NCBI RefSeq assembly: GCF_000764305.2
Contig: NW_025947757.1
Span: 186,001 to 250,000, forward strand
DNA length: 64,000 bases
Direction: 5' to 3'
Origin: Hyalella azteca
Lineage: Eukaryota; Arthropoda; Malacostraca; Amphipoda; Hyalellidae
This document shows positions 1 through 12,621 of the stretch, piece by piece. Made by a program: the position numbers and the translations under genes. The notes beneath the pieces are model-generated. The model had not been told where the DNA came from, did not search any database, and worked only from the letters and a program-made list of their open reading frames with translations. Each line of letters opens with the position of its first letter. Within the stretch, counting starts at the first letter, position 1.

Positions 1-1149
1 AAGAATTTTGGCTGCATTGTTGAAGAACAATTAGAAGTTTTCGACAAAGATTCCGCTGATTTCTGGCCACTTCATGAGGCGTTTGCAGCTATTTTTTAAC
101 AATATTACGGAAGTGTTCAATTTGATTCAGTAGAAACATATATGAAAATATTTTCACTACAATCTTACTAGAGCAAATATTTTGTTTTCAATTTCGTATG
201 CCTTTAAATGTATTCACTGTATCGTTGCTCCAGCGTCCGTACATGATTAGTGGTCTTAATCCAGCGGCATTAAGTCTTATAAACTAAAATTTATTCAATG
301 TGTATTCCGTGTATAAGTTTCAATCATAAATATTCTGCCTAGGTAAATTTAACTATAAACTAAATATTTTTATCAATGATTAACGAAGAAAATGGTGTAC
401 GCATCGCCGAAGCTGCGGAGCTTGTGATGCTATAAGCATTTTCATCGTTCTATTTTCCGCTACATCGAAAGTTTGGTAAAAGATCAAATTTTTACTTTAT
501 TTTAAGTATTAAAATTCCAAAATAAAATAGATCATATTGTTGATCTAAGTCAATGCATTTCCATCCCTTCACATGTCGAAATTTCTGGGCAGCAATTTTT
601 CCTCAATATTTCTACTTCATCAAAATAGTAAATTACATCAAGCCAGGGAATTAAAGTTCATTATACTTGTTGAAAGTTCAAAACAAATTGATTGGCAACG
701 AAAGAATAACCTATTTATGACTTTCTACTGTTTTCATAGATTCCATTTATTAAAAAACATAAGAAAATCTTATTCTAAGATGATGCCGGCACAAATCAAT
801 TCAACGCAACAGCAGAGGCTTAATTGCATGTTTAGAATAACAATGTTTTCCAGCAATAACGTAATATCTTCAAAGAAAAACAACCCTTTTTTTCTGAAGA
901 AATTATTTTCAATTGTGGCCTTCAAAGGAGCGCAGTTCTATCATTATATGTGCTGACCAGCTCACGATAAAACGCCTGAATTAATATCTATGGAATTATA
1001 TATATCTTACCTATTTCATTAGGTATTAATATTAAGATGTCCAAGAGTACAAAGATTTCAGCATTCTAAGCTGCTAATCTGCTCAGTGTGGGAGAACGGG
1101 AAGGACAAATTTATTCAAGAGACCCAGCGAGACTGAATATTAGCGAGAC
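1..1149. other. AT-rich DNA, no gene recognised
   Basis: I see no conserved protein, RNA gene or repeat here. A 127-codon open frame at 573-956 (+) has no recognisable domain; its AT-rich composition (many F, N, K, I) is what chance ORFs in such DNA look like, so I do not call it a gene. Confidence 0.5.
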
Positions 1150-1174
1150 TGAAGACGAAGTCTCTTACAGAAAT

Positions 1175-1400
1175 GCGAACATACACGTACCCTTACACAC
1201 ATTAATTACATATTAACCTAACACGTACCCTCACACGTAGCCTTACACGTACCATTACACATACCCATGCACACATTAATCACGTATCCTTATATGCATA
1301 CCCTTACACACATTAATTACATCGTACCCTTTCACGTACCCTTACACGTTCCATTACACGTACCCTTGCGCGTACCATTACGCGCACCCTTACTCACAAT
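1175..1400. repeat. Degenerate ACGTACCCTTACAC-like tandem repeat
   Basis: Blocks such as CACGTACCCTTACAC, CACGTACCATTACAC and ACATACCC recur at short irregular spacing, mixed with ACACATTAATTAC. The unit is too diverged to give one period. It looks like an old decayed minisatellite. Confidence 0.6.
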
Positions 1401-1439
1401 AATCAAGAACCTTGAGTATACGCGTTCTAGTGGTATGTC

Positions 1440-3280
1440 GTAGACTTCGTTCATTATATAGGTTTTAAGGTATCCACGGTTCCGATGATAATCCTCGTTT
1501 TATTAAAAGGAAATATTGTATCTGCAAGACCAGAAAATAACTGTATAAGCTATCGATGAATTCAAAAATATAAACGTTCGGTCCAAACGTAATACACGAA
1601 AATTAAAAGTTAAAATATTGACCAAAGTTGCACTAGTAAACGTAACAAAATATTGTGGGCTCATAAAAGTAGTCTACGAACAACTGATTAAGCTTAGTTT
1701 CTTGCCACGAGGTCCATTGCTTTGCCGTATTAAAGTTCTGATTAACATGCTGATTACAGGATTGGCTGAAAAAAAACAACAAAATAAATGAAGTTAGCGA
1801 AAAACTCTACACTAATTATTTTAGCAATTGAAACATAGTGATTATTTTCTCATAACCTATCAGCACGATGGACATAAATTTAAATAAATTATTATTGAGC
1901 TGAAATTATAAATGTAAATTGTGCCAATGCGTTGTATGCTTAAACACGATCAAATTCCTGTATTTAAGAACTAAACAATGCATTTTTCAATCATTGAAAC
2001 TGTGTTACTGGCAAGAAGCTCTATATATACAAAATGTTCGTGTACGACTGTACGTTATCAAAATTCAATTAAATAGTCACATGATTGATAATTTTTATGT
2101 GACAAACGTCAGTTACTTCAATTCACAATGACGCGCTGATGGCTTTTATGACATAATTTATCTTTTTTATAAAATTTTTATATTTTATATACCTTTTTAA
2201 ATAATTTATAATTTAACAATACTCATTATACTGAGACCATTATAAATGATTGGTGTAGCGAGGGATCGCTAATACCTAAAATTCACTTTCATTATAAACC
2301 CTCAATCTTATTTATATAAATTCATTTAATTTCTTTATATTCATCTTATTCGTAAATTAATACAACATGTCAGAAGCCGAACTCAGGCATGCATAATGTT
2401 CGTTGCTATCGATTTCTTGTCGGACCAACGTGTCGGTTCTGAATCAACTGCAGCTGCACACAATTATTCATATCCAGTATAGTTATCAAATAGCTTTGTA
2501 CAACAGAATTGCGTCCGATCGTATATCATAGCTGACGATCCCCCAATACGATATTGTATCTCTTCAAATCTATTTCATGTTACATTAATTTATTTAACAA
2601 GCTTTCGGGAGACAATTCCGTTTTAACAGATGAATGTGAACTACGTGCTGAACGAATTACTATCATTTGGTATTATTAAAATTTTCCGCTCCCAAGTAAA
2701 CTTTTTTTGTAAGGGGAAAAAGTTTGTGATGAAAATGATTCGATTTAGATTTTCATGATCTGAAATATTTCATTGATCATATTGAAGTCAATCAATGTTC
2801 ATGATTTCCTTGTGATTCAAATTCACGTTCAATATCCCATGCAATGTAATTCAGCATGAAAAATTAATACAAAATAATTGACTTCAATTATAATTATTAA
2901 TTGACAGCGCCCATTATTGCTGAGTCACAACAATGGCTTATAACATATAGAGGGAATGACCATCGTAAGAATCACCCCTTATAACATGAACGTACGCACA
3001 AATAAATTACACAAATGAAATTCATTTATAATTTATTCTGGGTTGGTTTGAATATGTAACTCGATATTCGATCAAGAACTGACCACTGAATGACATCACC
3101 CCAATTTACAATAGAAATGTTCAGATAATTTACTTCCGAACGAAATTCTTAGAAATAAAATGAACTTTTGTGTCTTTTACATCTTGGTTGCCTGAGGAAA
3201 TGGATCTTGTTTATTCTTGTGTCAACACTAAATTTATTCGCTCCCAACCCATCAATGATACTTGCAGTGATACGTGACAA
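1440..3280. other. AT-rich DNA, no gene recognised
   Basis: Only short open frames without recognisable domains (for example 70 codons at 1919-2131). No repeat, RNA gene or transposon end was found. Confidence 0.45.
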
Positions 3281-3445
3281 ACTCGACTGAATAACGAGAT
3301 ATTTTTATCTAACATTCACTAACTCGTCTGGACAACTTTAACCTTATATCGTGAGCGCGTTAATTACTGACGAACTGTTTTGAATAACGACATATTCCTA
3401 TCTAACGTTCACTAACTTGTCTGAAAAATTCAAACCTGAGGTCTC
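3281..3445. repeat. Diverged two-copy tandem duplication
   Basis: The stretch around 3287-3335 (GAATAACGAGATATTTTTAT, then CTAACATTCACTAACTCGTCTG) is repeated about 100 bases later around 3381-3430 (GAATAACGACATATTCCTAT, then CTAACGTTCACTAACTTGTCTG). Differences are scattered, so the duplication is old. The 78-codon open frame starting at 3417 begins inside the second copy and has no recognisable domain. Confidence 0.6.
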
Positions 3446-3659
3446 GCCTGCACTGGTTACTGATGAATTCATTTTAAAAATAACATATCTTATAACCTTG
3501 GATCAATTTAGTCGTTATATACTATTGATTGAACCGGGAGAAATCAAGGGTAGAAAAATTAATTATTCGCTTTGGGAAACTCGGAACGTTTCTACCACGC
3601 GGTATGCGTTGATAGTGAGGGACATGGTAGCTTTCAGTCATACAGATTGCTGAGCTATT

Positions 3660-4200
3660 ATGAATGATGAATGATGATGAATTATTATGTATGAATGATA
3701 GTCAATATTAAGAAGAATATGACCAATGACAAACCGAGTCTAAACATTCATTAACTTAGCGCAACCCACGGTAAAAATTACTTTGAAAAATACTTGATTT
3801 AATGGTTCATACAATAAACTTAGATTAATAAATGAATTTGAATTAACATAGAAATACACAAATTTTCATCATCAATCTTCTATTAGATAAAAAAATACTC
3901 AGAAAAAACACATTAGAATCAAGAGAATGAACTTAAGGTCAAAACGCATCTATATTCTTACATTTTTTTAAATAGTCATATTATTTTTTTCCCCAGCACG
4001 TCATTAGGGCCAATCAGTATACTTTTATGCCGTGAACGCCTGGTATGCAAGAGCTTGAATACTTGCAATGTGTGCAATTTCTGGCAGTAAATCTTTGGTC
4101 TGCGCAATATTAGGCAAGAGGGAAGCCCTGTTTCTTTTATGAGCAGCGTAAACCTTGTGAGAAAACTGCTTCATTCTTCTGGCCGCTGCCACCAGCTCTC
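3660..4200. other. No gene recognised
   Basis: AT-rich DNA, with a somewhat GC-richer last 150 bases before the 18-bp array. No supported feature. Confidence 0.4.
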
Positions 4201-4206
4201 TAATTG

Positions 4207-4613
4207 AGCCATGGCTGACTCATAAGCCATGGCTGACTCATGAGCCATGGCTGACTCATGAGCCATGACTGACTCATGGCTGACTCATGAGCCATGGCTG
4301 ACTCATGAGCCATGGCTGACTCATGAGCCATGGCTGACTCATGAGCCATGGCTGACTCATGAGTCATGGCTGACTCATGGCTGACTCATGAGCCATGGCT
4401 GACTCATGAGCCATGGCTGACTCATGAGCCATGGCTGATTCGTGAGCCATGGTTGACTCATAAGCCATGGCTGAGTCATGAGCCACGGCTGACTCATGAG
4501 CCATGGTTGACTTATGAGCCATGACTGACTCATGAGCCATGGCTGACACATGAGCCATGGCTGACTCATGAGCCATGGCTGGCTCATGAGGCATGGCTGA
4601 CTCATAAGCCTCA
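4207..4613. repeat. 18-bp minisatellite rich in AP-1 (TGACTCA) sites
   Basis: About 22 units of an 18-bp motif, ATGGCTGACTCATGAGCC, with point variants and two shortened units (near 4275 and 4375). By eye it holds 18 TGACTCA and 2 TGAGTCA heptamers, the AP-1/bZIP consensus. Each unit also overlaps a CCATGG palindrome and most have TCATGA. Because 18 is a multiple of three, minus-strand frames stay open through the array (76 and 79 codons), encoding repetitive MAHESA-type peptides. These are by-products of the repeat, not evidence of a gene. Confidence 0.95.
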
Positions 4614-4614
4614 C

Positions 4615-6335
4615 GAAACTAAATTTGCCTTACATGGCGTGCGACAGGTCCAATCAATGAGCTCGTCGTTCATTAAATGGAGATGCGTTAGAATTTGTTT
4701 CCTTCGACCCTAATTCATGGAGCCGTGTGAACGGAAGTAAAGGTTGAATTAAAAGCTTACTCTAGCCCGTGATGCAGGAATGTTGAATGTCTTCTTTGCA
4801 TTCCATCTTCTGTCACAGCACGCGAATCGGAAAAATTAAAGGATGATTTTGAGCTTTTTAAAAAAGTGTGTGAGTGGATTTCGAATAAGATTTTTAGCGA
4901 TAGCAGTTACAATAGTAATATTGAAAAATAACCGTTGATAACACAGGATTCAAAACCAGTAGCAACGACGGTTATGGTGCCTGTAGCCAGACAAGAAAAC
5001 AACTAACCTCTCTGCTGCTCTACACATCGTAAGATGTGTGGAAAGTAGGCGTTTTTTATCGGTCTAGAAAATGTTTAAATAATTTTCTCTCTCATGTATG
5101 TACTTCAGGCAAAAAGGAGCTCCATTTGCATATTATGTATAACGGGGCTGAAGTAAGTTATTAAATTTTATCAGAGCAAAATGTTCAACATGCAAAATAG
5201 GATTAGTTGATGGATTCCCGAAAATGGATGGCGTCTTCCGACACAGTCACTAATGTAACAAAAAATATATCAATTATTATTCATTTTTATAAAATTCCAT
5301 TTCAATGCCGCCTTATACAACCGGGGAAAAGTTCCTAGAGAAAAGGAAGAAGAAAATTTTTCTTCATTGCATCTGATTAGGAGGACTGAATTAATCTCAA
5401 AAAATAATCATGGTCGTTCGGTGCACCGCAAAACCGATCAATTGTCAAGTTTTCGTTTGCATTTTTAAACTCGAATTTTTTTGAGCCAAGTGCTATTAAG
5501 GTCTTTCAATCGAGTTCCAATATGATCTTTTAATATAAGCTTCTGGAAAGCATTCAGCGAATATCATTAAGACAAATTTAACGATTGTGTCGAACGAAGT
5601 AATAAGAAGCCTAGTGAGGAAGAATTGAATTCAAAATTATTACGAAATGCTTCTATTGTTTTTTAATAAAGAGTTCATTGTGTAAAAAGCTTTACACGTG
5701 CCATCTTAAAGCCGTCAAATTCTACAGGCGCTGATTTAGCCTTATTTTCCAATAGGGAGTATAGGTGTAGCTTTCCATATTTGCTCCGTTCCGATTCTAT
5801 CAAATTCCTCGAAGTTCAGATTGAAAAAGTCACCAACGGAGGTAAGTTGAGAAGCACTGGGAATTGTTGGATAAAAATGCAAGCGTTAAGAGGCAAAGTG
5901 CTGGAGAAGTGAAGTTCTTTCCGGCCGTGCAATCATTTTACATCGCAGATCGTGCTTATCTGGCAGATCGTGAGGTCGTTTGCAATTAAATTGCTAAAAA
6001 GCTGGCAACTCTATCAGAAACTTGGCATTAAGATAAAAGTTGAATCTGTATTAAATGCGGATGCTGCATATATTTTAATTAAATTCGAACGATACTAGAG
6101 AAAATACTTTCATAAATACATTGAAAAAATGCCTCGAATAATGTCTGGGATTTTAAAGATTTTTTTTTACTTTGTCTTTCGGTATGAAATTTAGTTCCCT
6201 ATGTATGGCATCGCAATCAGAAGTGATTCTTGGACATCATAATGTTCTAACTTTCTCTCAACATTCTCATCACTTTTCAACTATACTTGTATATATGAGC
6301 CAACATAACAATGCAGTTATTTTAAGACATCATCA
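4615..6335. other. No gene recognised
   Basis: AT-rich DNA without long open frames, recognised repeats or RNA genes. Confidence 0.4.
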
Positions 6336-6343
6336 TATTTCAC

Positions 6344-6511
6344 CAGAGCTGGGCAGCGCTACTTTGAAATGTAGCAACCGCTACCGCTACCGCTACATGC
6401 TCTAAATGTAGCGAGCGTTACCGCTACCGCTACAATAGCTTAAATGTAGCGCCGCTACCGCTACTGAAAATGTAGCGGCCACTACAAGTAGCGCGCTACT
6501 GCCCACTTCTG
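6344..6511. mobile_element. hAT-like MITE made of GTAGCG/CGCTAC repeats
   Basis: The ends are CAGAGCTGGGCAGCGCTAC and, read from the other side, CAGAAGTGGGCAGTAGCGCG. These are related terminal inverted repeats of the CAGAG-TGGGC type seen in hAT-superfamily elements. A perfect 8-bp direct repeat, TATTTCAC, lies immediately outside each end (6336-6343 and 6512-6519), matching the 8-bp target duplication typical of hAT. The 168-bp interior is mostly imperfect GTAGCG/GCTACC hexamers, with no coding capacity. It is non-autonomous and would depend on a hAT transposase elsewhere in the genome. Confidence 0.9.
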
Positions 6512-6603
6512 TATTTCACTATACAGCTCAGCTCACCACTTTTCAGCGCTACATTCTGCTTGCGACACTTGCACTCCACGATTTTGCACTCCACGTCCTA
6601 CTG

Positions 6604-6748
6604 GGGCCATACTTTCAAATCTTGCTAAGTGAACGTAAGTACTTACGCTCTATTTTCTTTATCTATGATTGGTGGATTTTACATGAGAGGCCGTCAATGA
6701 TTAGCTGATGAACTTACGTTCTCTTAACTTTTTTGAAAGTACAGGCCC
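6604..6748 (+). mobile_element. GGCC-ended MITE, copy 1 of 4
   Basis: About 145 bp running from GGGCCATACTTTCAAA to TTTGAAAGTACAGGCCC, so the ends are inverted repeats. The interior (AGTGAACGTAAGTACTTACGC, GATTGGTGGATTTTAC, AGGCCGTCAATGATT) is shared with copies at 18911, 20294 and 40501. No open frame. No convincing target duplication is visible, so I do not assign a superfamily. Confidence 0.85.
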
Positions 6749-6910
6749 AGATTTTGGCAGAAGCGCCAGCAATTCCGTGATTCTCGCTGATTGTTCGTAC
6801 GCTGCGGCAACATCTCCGTCCCTCATCAACACAACACGCAAATGCTGCGTCTGACGCGCAATCAAAATTCTCACCGCAATCGAGCAGAATGGCGGGAAGC
6901 CTGTACACAG
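6749..6910. other. Small GC-richer patch, unassigned
   Basis: A patch more GC-rich than its surroundings, open on the minus strand for 64 codons (6714-6908) with several Cys residues. The frame runs into the MITE on its left, and I recognise no domain. Confidence 0.25.
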
Positions 6911-7108
6911 GTTCTCAATATTGTGGCATATATATGCTTTCTAATTTTATAATTCAAGTCTGCCATTTCTCAAGCTGTCACAAATATATTATCTATTATA
7001 CTGTTCGAAATATTACATCAATAATTATTATTTATAATGGAATCATTTTACAACTATCTACTTTCATGCTGAGTTGGGCAGAAGTTTATAACAGAGTAGA
7101 CAATATTT

Positions 7109-7884
7109 AGAGTGATTTATGGAAATTTCCGGATTTGAAAGTTCAGCAAAAAAGGAACTATATTAAAGGTATCTTTACAATAAAAATTTTATTGAAAAAG
7201 ACATTACAGAATTTTTGTATCATTTAGTTTTAGAGATGATATCGGACAATTAAATGACTACCCCCATTGACAATGCATTCAGTTATCCGATTTTTGAAGT
7301 TCCGTTCAACTCGCTGAAGCACACTGACAAGTATGTTGGCGGTGGCTTGCGTAAGTTGTTCTTCAAATGAGGTAGGGTCCTTGGATAGTCATTGTAAACA
7401 ATTGATTTAAGATAGTAAAATCACACGGAGCCAAATCTGGGGATCGGGCCGGCCAAAGAAGGTTCCCTCTCAAGGAGATGAGGCGTTCTGCAAAAATGTT
7501 GGCTCAGAAGATCCATTGAACATCGCGCTGTGTGGGCCGTGGCTCCATCCTGTTGGAACCAGATATCCCTGCCATTAATTTCAGCAAGTTTTAGCATAAA
7601 GAGCGTCAATAATTTGCGTGCACCGAGCTGCAGTCACCGTTACTGCGCGTTATGAATACCAAATCGAGTACGGAATGCTCGTTGAGTAGCGATAATGGAA
7701 CGGCCGGTAGAAAAGTACGCCTCGACAGCGAACGCACGCTGCTCACTTGTCCAATGCATAATGGTAACCGGCAGGCGGGACAGAAAACTTCTGAAATATT
7801 TTCTGAAATACTACCCGCCCTTTTCCAACAATTTCTGGCTGCTTGGCACGAAATAAAAAACATCAAGTTTCCGTGAATCACTCT
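7109..7884 (-). mobile_element. Internally deleted mariner-like (Tc1/mariner/IS630) element
   Basis: A 20-bp inverted repeat bounds the element: AGAGTGATTTATGGAAATTT at 7109-7128, and on the other strand AGAGTGATTCACGGAAACTT at 7865-7884. They match at 17 of 20 positions and all three differences are transitions. Between them lies a broken transposase read on the minus strand. At about 776 bp it is well short of the roughly 1.3 kb usual for this superfamily. The flanks are AT-rich, but a clean TA duplication is not obvious. It cannot move by itself. Confidence 0.85.
7230..7759 (-). pseudogene. Mariner-like transposase pseudogene (HTH start, DDE/D core remnants)
   Basis: The relic of a cut-and-paste transposase. 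From the ATG at 7759 the minus strand encodes MHWTSEQRAFAVEAYFSTGR and continues with SIIATQRAFRTRFGI, the N-terminal helix-turn-helix region (DUF4817-like) of arthropod mariner-like transposases. This is followed by stops. The middle of the gene, including the first catalytic Asp, is missing. The frame then reopens with ARKLL...DIWFQQDGATAHTA, carrying the second catalytic Asp, shifts frame, and gives WPARSPDLAPCDF with the third Asp motif. After another shift it ends with RVERNFKNRITECIVNGG and a stop at 7230. There are at least one large deletion and two frameshifts, so it is clearly inactive. Family assignment is confident from these motifs. Confidence 0.88.
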
Positions 7885-10800
7885 GTAGCTGACATCAGTA
7901 ACCGCCTATTATTATCACCAGAAACAAGTCTACCGCAATACCTCGAATATCAAAATAATTGAGATAGAACTAACATAAGCAAGGAAATCTTGGGCCTATT
8001 TATTATCAAACAGTCGAGGGAGGAAAGATATGTTTTTGAATTATTAATTTTATAAGTCAATATAAATGATCTAGTCTCTTAAGCGACTTGAATAATCCTT
8101 GTAGAGAGCGGTTCATGCTGCAGAACTTCACTGAAATTTTTTAGCAAGTTTGTATAAATGGAAGGGTTTAAAAATATAAAATGAAAAATCCTTCTAAAAA
8201 TGGGTTACTCGAACTTGGGAGTTAAGGAATGAATACAAATATAAATAAGTAAATAAACTGGGGAGTGCGGTCGAAAAATCTAAATAATGGCCAAATTTCT
8301 TATTGAGTAGTAGCTGCGGATTGTGATTCCATTTTACTTCCATTAGGAGCCTGTGAAAGTTAAATGAAAAATTAAGGTTAAAAACTAACATGTATTAAAT
8401 AGTTCATTTTTTACTTGTCCAGATGTAAGAAACTTCAACAAATAACCCAATATACAGTAGACGAAGATGCCCAATTAATATTAATCTTAAAATATGAGAG
8501 TCTTGATGTAAGTGTAAACTATATTTCAAATTCAGATATATAAGTAGGACTTCTTTATAAGTATGTTGAGCGAATAAATGTATAGACATAAGAAACCCAT
8601 TTACTTTTTCAGACCCAACTAGGGTACATAAAAATAACACTTTGACAGATCCGCTGTGATTCAAGAAAGAAAAAGTTTCTCTGTGTTTTTCTAGGAAAGT
8701 TTGTCTGATCATTGCGATCCTGAAACTCATCTTGATGAAGTGACTTATAGCAAAAAATGTTCACCCTGCATTTCTCTTCAACGAAGTCAAGTTGAAAAAA
8801 AATCCCGTCTGGCCGTCAGCAATTTTTTTTTGTATGCGGTTTGCTGAATGATTTCAGCGTCTGGAAAAAATTAACTGATATAAACTTCTCGGGTTTAATT
8901 TCTATCATTCAATTAGTCATGATAAATTATTTGATTTTAATTCGAGTGAACGTCATTACAATTATCGTTTAATATACCAACAACGCTTTGGAAAGTGTTA
9001 AGCGCCAAGAGCCTTATTAAATTTGTCTAAATTTGTATACTTCATATTTTCAGTTATGATTATCCAGTAAAATATCTGAATATAAAATGAAAACAATTAA
9101 TATTAGAAATTTATAACGAATAATTCCGATTGGTCATCTTTTGATCGCCATTGTAATGTTTCAAATTCCGTAAACCCCCCTAAAACTCATGGCTCACTTT
9201 TCCAAAATCCAGGCTAAAACTCAATTCCTAACTAATCATATTCCTTTTCACCGGTATTTCTTATTAATTTAATAAAAAGGGGATTTGAGCTAATGAGTTC
9301 TCACTCAACCAATGTAATGAATAAGGACAGTTCTCGGCCGTACATTTGACAAGAGGGTTTACGAGCGGGTGGTTACAACACGGGGGGTTATGAGATTGGC
9401 CAAGTTTCTGTACGTGGTTAAGGACTTCAGATCACGCAGGTTCTCTTCATTGCCATGCAGAACCGCGTCACCAACATCAGCGCTTTGATTGTTCAAGTGC
9501 TGATGAATCTCTGGCTGCCTCAGCTACGAATGATGGAAGCTTTCAGTCTCTGATGTCAACGTGAACTCGTCCTTCGTCATCACATTCGCAATGCTTATAC
9601 CACCTCTTCACTTGCGGTCTCTTGCATAACGCGATGTCCTCTGACATGATTTATTCTCGTTGTATTTATGGATTTGTGCTTCTTTTTTTATAAATTTGTT
9701 TCTGATATGGAATTTATTATACTTACCCTGATATTTTTTATCTTCGTCGTATTATTTTCGTTGATACATTTATTGTCTCTTACATAACTGCTACGTATGT
9801 TCTCCTACGAAATTTGTTGATGAAGTCCAAGAGAAGCGCCTGTCCCAAGATCTTTTATTGAATTTTTTCCTGGTTGCCAACTTTGAAATTTGTTGGCTCA
9901 TATATCTCTGGTGGTTTAATTAATCGAAAGAAAATGAGGAAGGTTAAGTGGGGGCCGATGAGAAGTGATGGACGCATTCATTAAGTGAGTTATTCTATAA
10001 GTAATGAAAATTAAAACTCCAGTTCTCATTAACTACTAATTAAGTAAGGAGTGCAGGGGTGGCTGCAGCTGTAAGTAATTGAATAATAAAATGTAAGAAT
10101 GAATTATTCATTACAAAAGTGGCTGCTTATCATCAAATCCCCAGAGTGCTTGCATGTAGGCTATATGAATGTGGGCTAAAAATAATATGCGCAGATGATT
10201 CGCTACAGAATATACGGGAATTCTGAAAACAAATGATAAAATAGCCACCATATTGTGTTCCATTGTGTTCTGTTGAAAAATAAATGAATTGATCAAAAAT
10301 TAATTCATATCAATATTAGTTGAAAAGTTGTAAAGAAGTCTTTTATTGGAATGGTTTTATAATTGTGAATAGATTTGCTTTCAAGATAAAATGATTTCAA
10401 GTGTTTGCAGATTAAACTTGAGCCTCAGTTGAAGTGCTAAGCGTTTTAGCAGATTTAGCCTTACTTAAGTGCTTGCGTATGTTTTGTAAATCACTTTCTG
10501 ATAAATTAATTTTCATTGTGTGTTTTCAGTAATGATTGTGCGCATGTTAGATATTCTTGTCTGTTTCCTGAGCAAATGTACATTATTTTTATTACGAAGC
10601 TGACTTTAAGATCATCTTCTTAGAGCGTCAGCGAAAAAAGTCTCTGCCGCCTCATTTATTTTTCCCTAACAAGACGAGACTGAATTTGAATAAATTTCTC
10701 TTTACTTCAGTCTAGCACGAGATCTTATGCGTATTGTGCGCAGTGTATGTATTTTTGTACTGAAAAATTTAGTTTGCTACTTTAGTGTGTTATTTTTTTG

Positions 10801-12560
10801 CTTAAAATGTGAGTTACTGCAAGTGTTTTTCGTATGATATACCTCAAGCAAGAAATAATTTTCATTACTGTCACTCATTTTTCTAGACGTAATTTATGTG
10901 GACAATTTCTGTAAAAAAAATACTTTTTCCGGCTTAAAATTAGTGTTTGAATTGACGTGAAAGTAAATTAGAAGATCAACAATAGAGATAAAATGGTTTT
11001 AAGTATTGAATAATACTCTTAATTATATGTACAATATTTCCCCAAGCTTTTAAAAACTCCTCATTTTTGTTTGATTTTTTTATGCTTTCCTTCATCGCAA
11101 AAGTCGCCGAAGTTTAGGACTTGACGAAGCCGAAGGCCCAGCCCAACAAAGTTGGCCACCGTATACGAGCTCCAAACGCTGCAGTAAAGTAGCTAGCTTA
11201 AGCAGAGGCCGCCCTTCTCTCTAGAAACTAAAAGAATTTTCAGTTTATAGAGCCATAAATATGCGACCCTCTTAGAGATGATTTTTCAAGTAAATAAATG
11301 TTATTAAAAATAAAAATATAACCAGACAATTTTAATCGTTTAGGGACATTCGCTATCAATCTGTTCTGTCGATGTTCATTTAGTTGATTCGCTTCTCGAA
11401 ACTCTCAAATAATTTTGTAGTAAATTAATATAGATAAAATTTGCAGTTGCTTTACAATGCATATCAAAGACTTCGTCGGAGATTCCTTTTTAAAATGTTT
11501 TCACTATAACGTTGATGGGTTAGAATGGTAAGAAAATTAAGTAACCTCGCCTCCAGTCTATTCAATTTATTGCGCCAGTTACTTTTTTAAACAAATTTTT
11601 AAACAAATAATCTGATAAATGCATTGCAACAGCGTGATAAATCTCGAATCGTTTCAAATATTTAGCAGCCTGATGAATTTCAAATCTTTTCAAAGATTTT
11701 AGTAACTCATTTAACCAAGGCTGTATTAATTGTATATCTATATACTATATTTTCTATTAAAGAAAAATGTTGCTTTTTTGATGCCCTGATAACATGTTAC
11801 ATTATTTTAAATCACTCGGGATTAGGCTCAGTATGTTTCTTATGTTATGTACGTCACGGCATCACGTCTCTAAAGACACGCAACATTGCACTCTTCCCCA
11901 TTAAACATTCAACGTGAAGTATAATGCGAGGAGTTCTTGGAAGCCATTTGTGCGCCTAAAGGGAAAAATACAATGCAACAGTTGCGCTGTCTATTTTGAA
12001 ACTGAATATAAAATGTATTGTGAATTTCTAGCTGATTTAGAATCTGAAAACGATTAAACGTTTCTGGAACGCTCTCATGCATGATCTTACATCGCATTTA
12101 ATATTTTTATTAGGTGCAGCCTCATTAATTTGTTAGCCAACTAATTATGTAATCTGAACTGGCTGACGCAACACTTCCTTGCCTTTACAATCGCCTGTGC
12201 ACTACTTTACATTATGATTTGACCTCAATGTAACTGTAAACTGCATCAGTGTAGTTCCATATCATTAACAAAAACTAATTTATTATCAATAACTACTTTT
12301 CTCGTAAATTATTGTTGATGCGAAATGATAAACTCAGTTTTCACCGAACCGGAAGAACAGCTTAACTGATCTAATGAATAATTTTTCTGTAGGCTCTCGT
12401 GTTTTCGACTGGTTGTTATTCAGATATATAAAATTATGAAAATTTTTCAGTTACGTGCAGGTCAGGAAGCATGCTGCTTTATTTTTTTTTTCTTGTTAGA
12501 ATTCACTTTATGAAGATTTAAACATTCGCTAAGAAACTTCCTTAATCCTGAGTAACATGA
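7885..12560. other. Long stretch without a recognised gene
   Basis: 4.7 kb of AT-rich DNA. Open frames (for example 108 codons at 8404-8730 minus) show no domain or codon signal. A GC-richer patch at 9370-9660 and another at 11095-11220 stand out but I could not assign either. No tandem array, tRNA-like B-box or transposon end was found. Confidence 0.4.
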
Positions 12561-12621
12561 GATGAAGATAACATCTTCGCGTTCTATTCGCACATGCCTG
12601 ACGTTACGAACTCTCATGGAG

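Noticed and set aside
6172..6405. 77-codon plus open frame
   Set aside because: It runs into the hAT-like MITE and ends in repeat-derived codons; it is not a gene.
8404..8730. 108-codon minus-strand open frame
   Set aside because: No domain, AT-biased composition and no splice or promoter context.
9370..9660. GC-richer patch with a possible transposase-like reading on the minus strand
   Set aside because: Stops interrupt the frame and I could not match any transposase motif with confidence.
11095..11200. Possible histone H1 tail relic (TKPKAQPNKVG and a stop) followed by a GGCC-CTTCTC sequence
   Set aside because: Only a few residues match a lysine/proline-rich tail, there is an in-frame stop upstream, and the downstream sequence does not form the histone 3' stem-loop.
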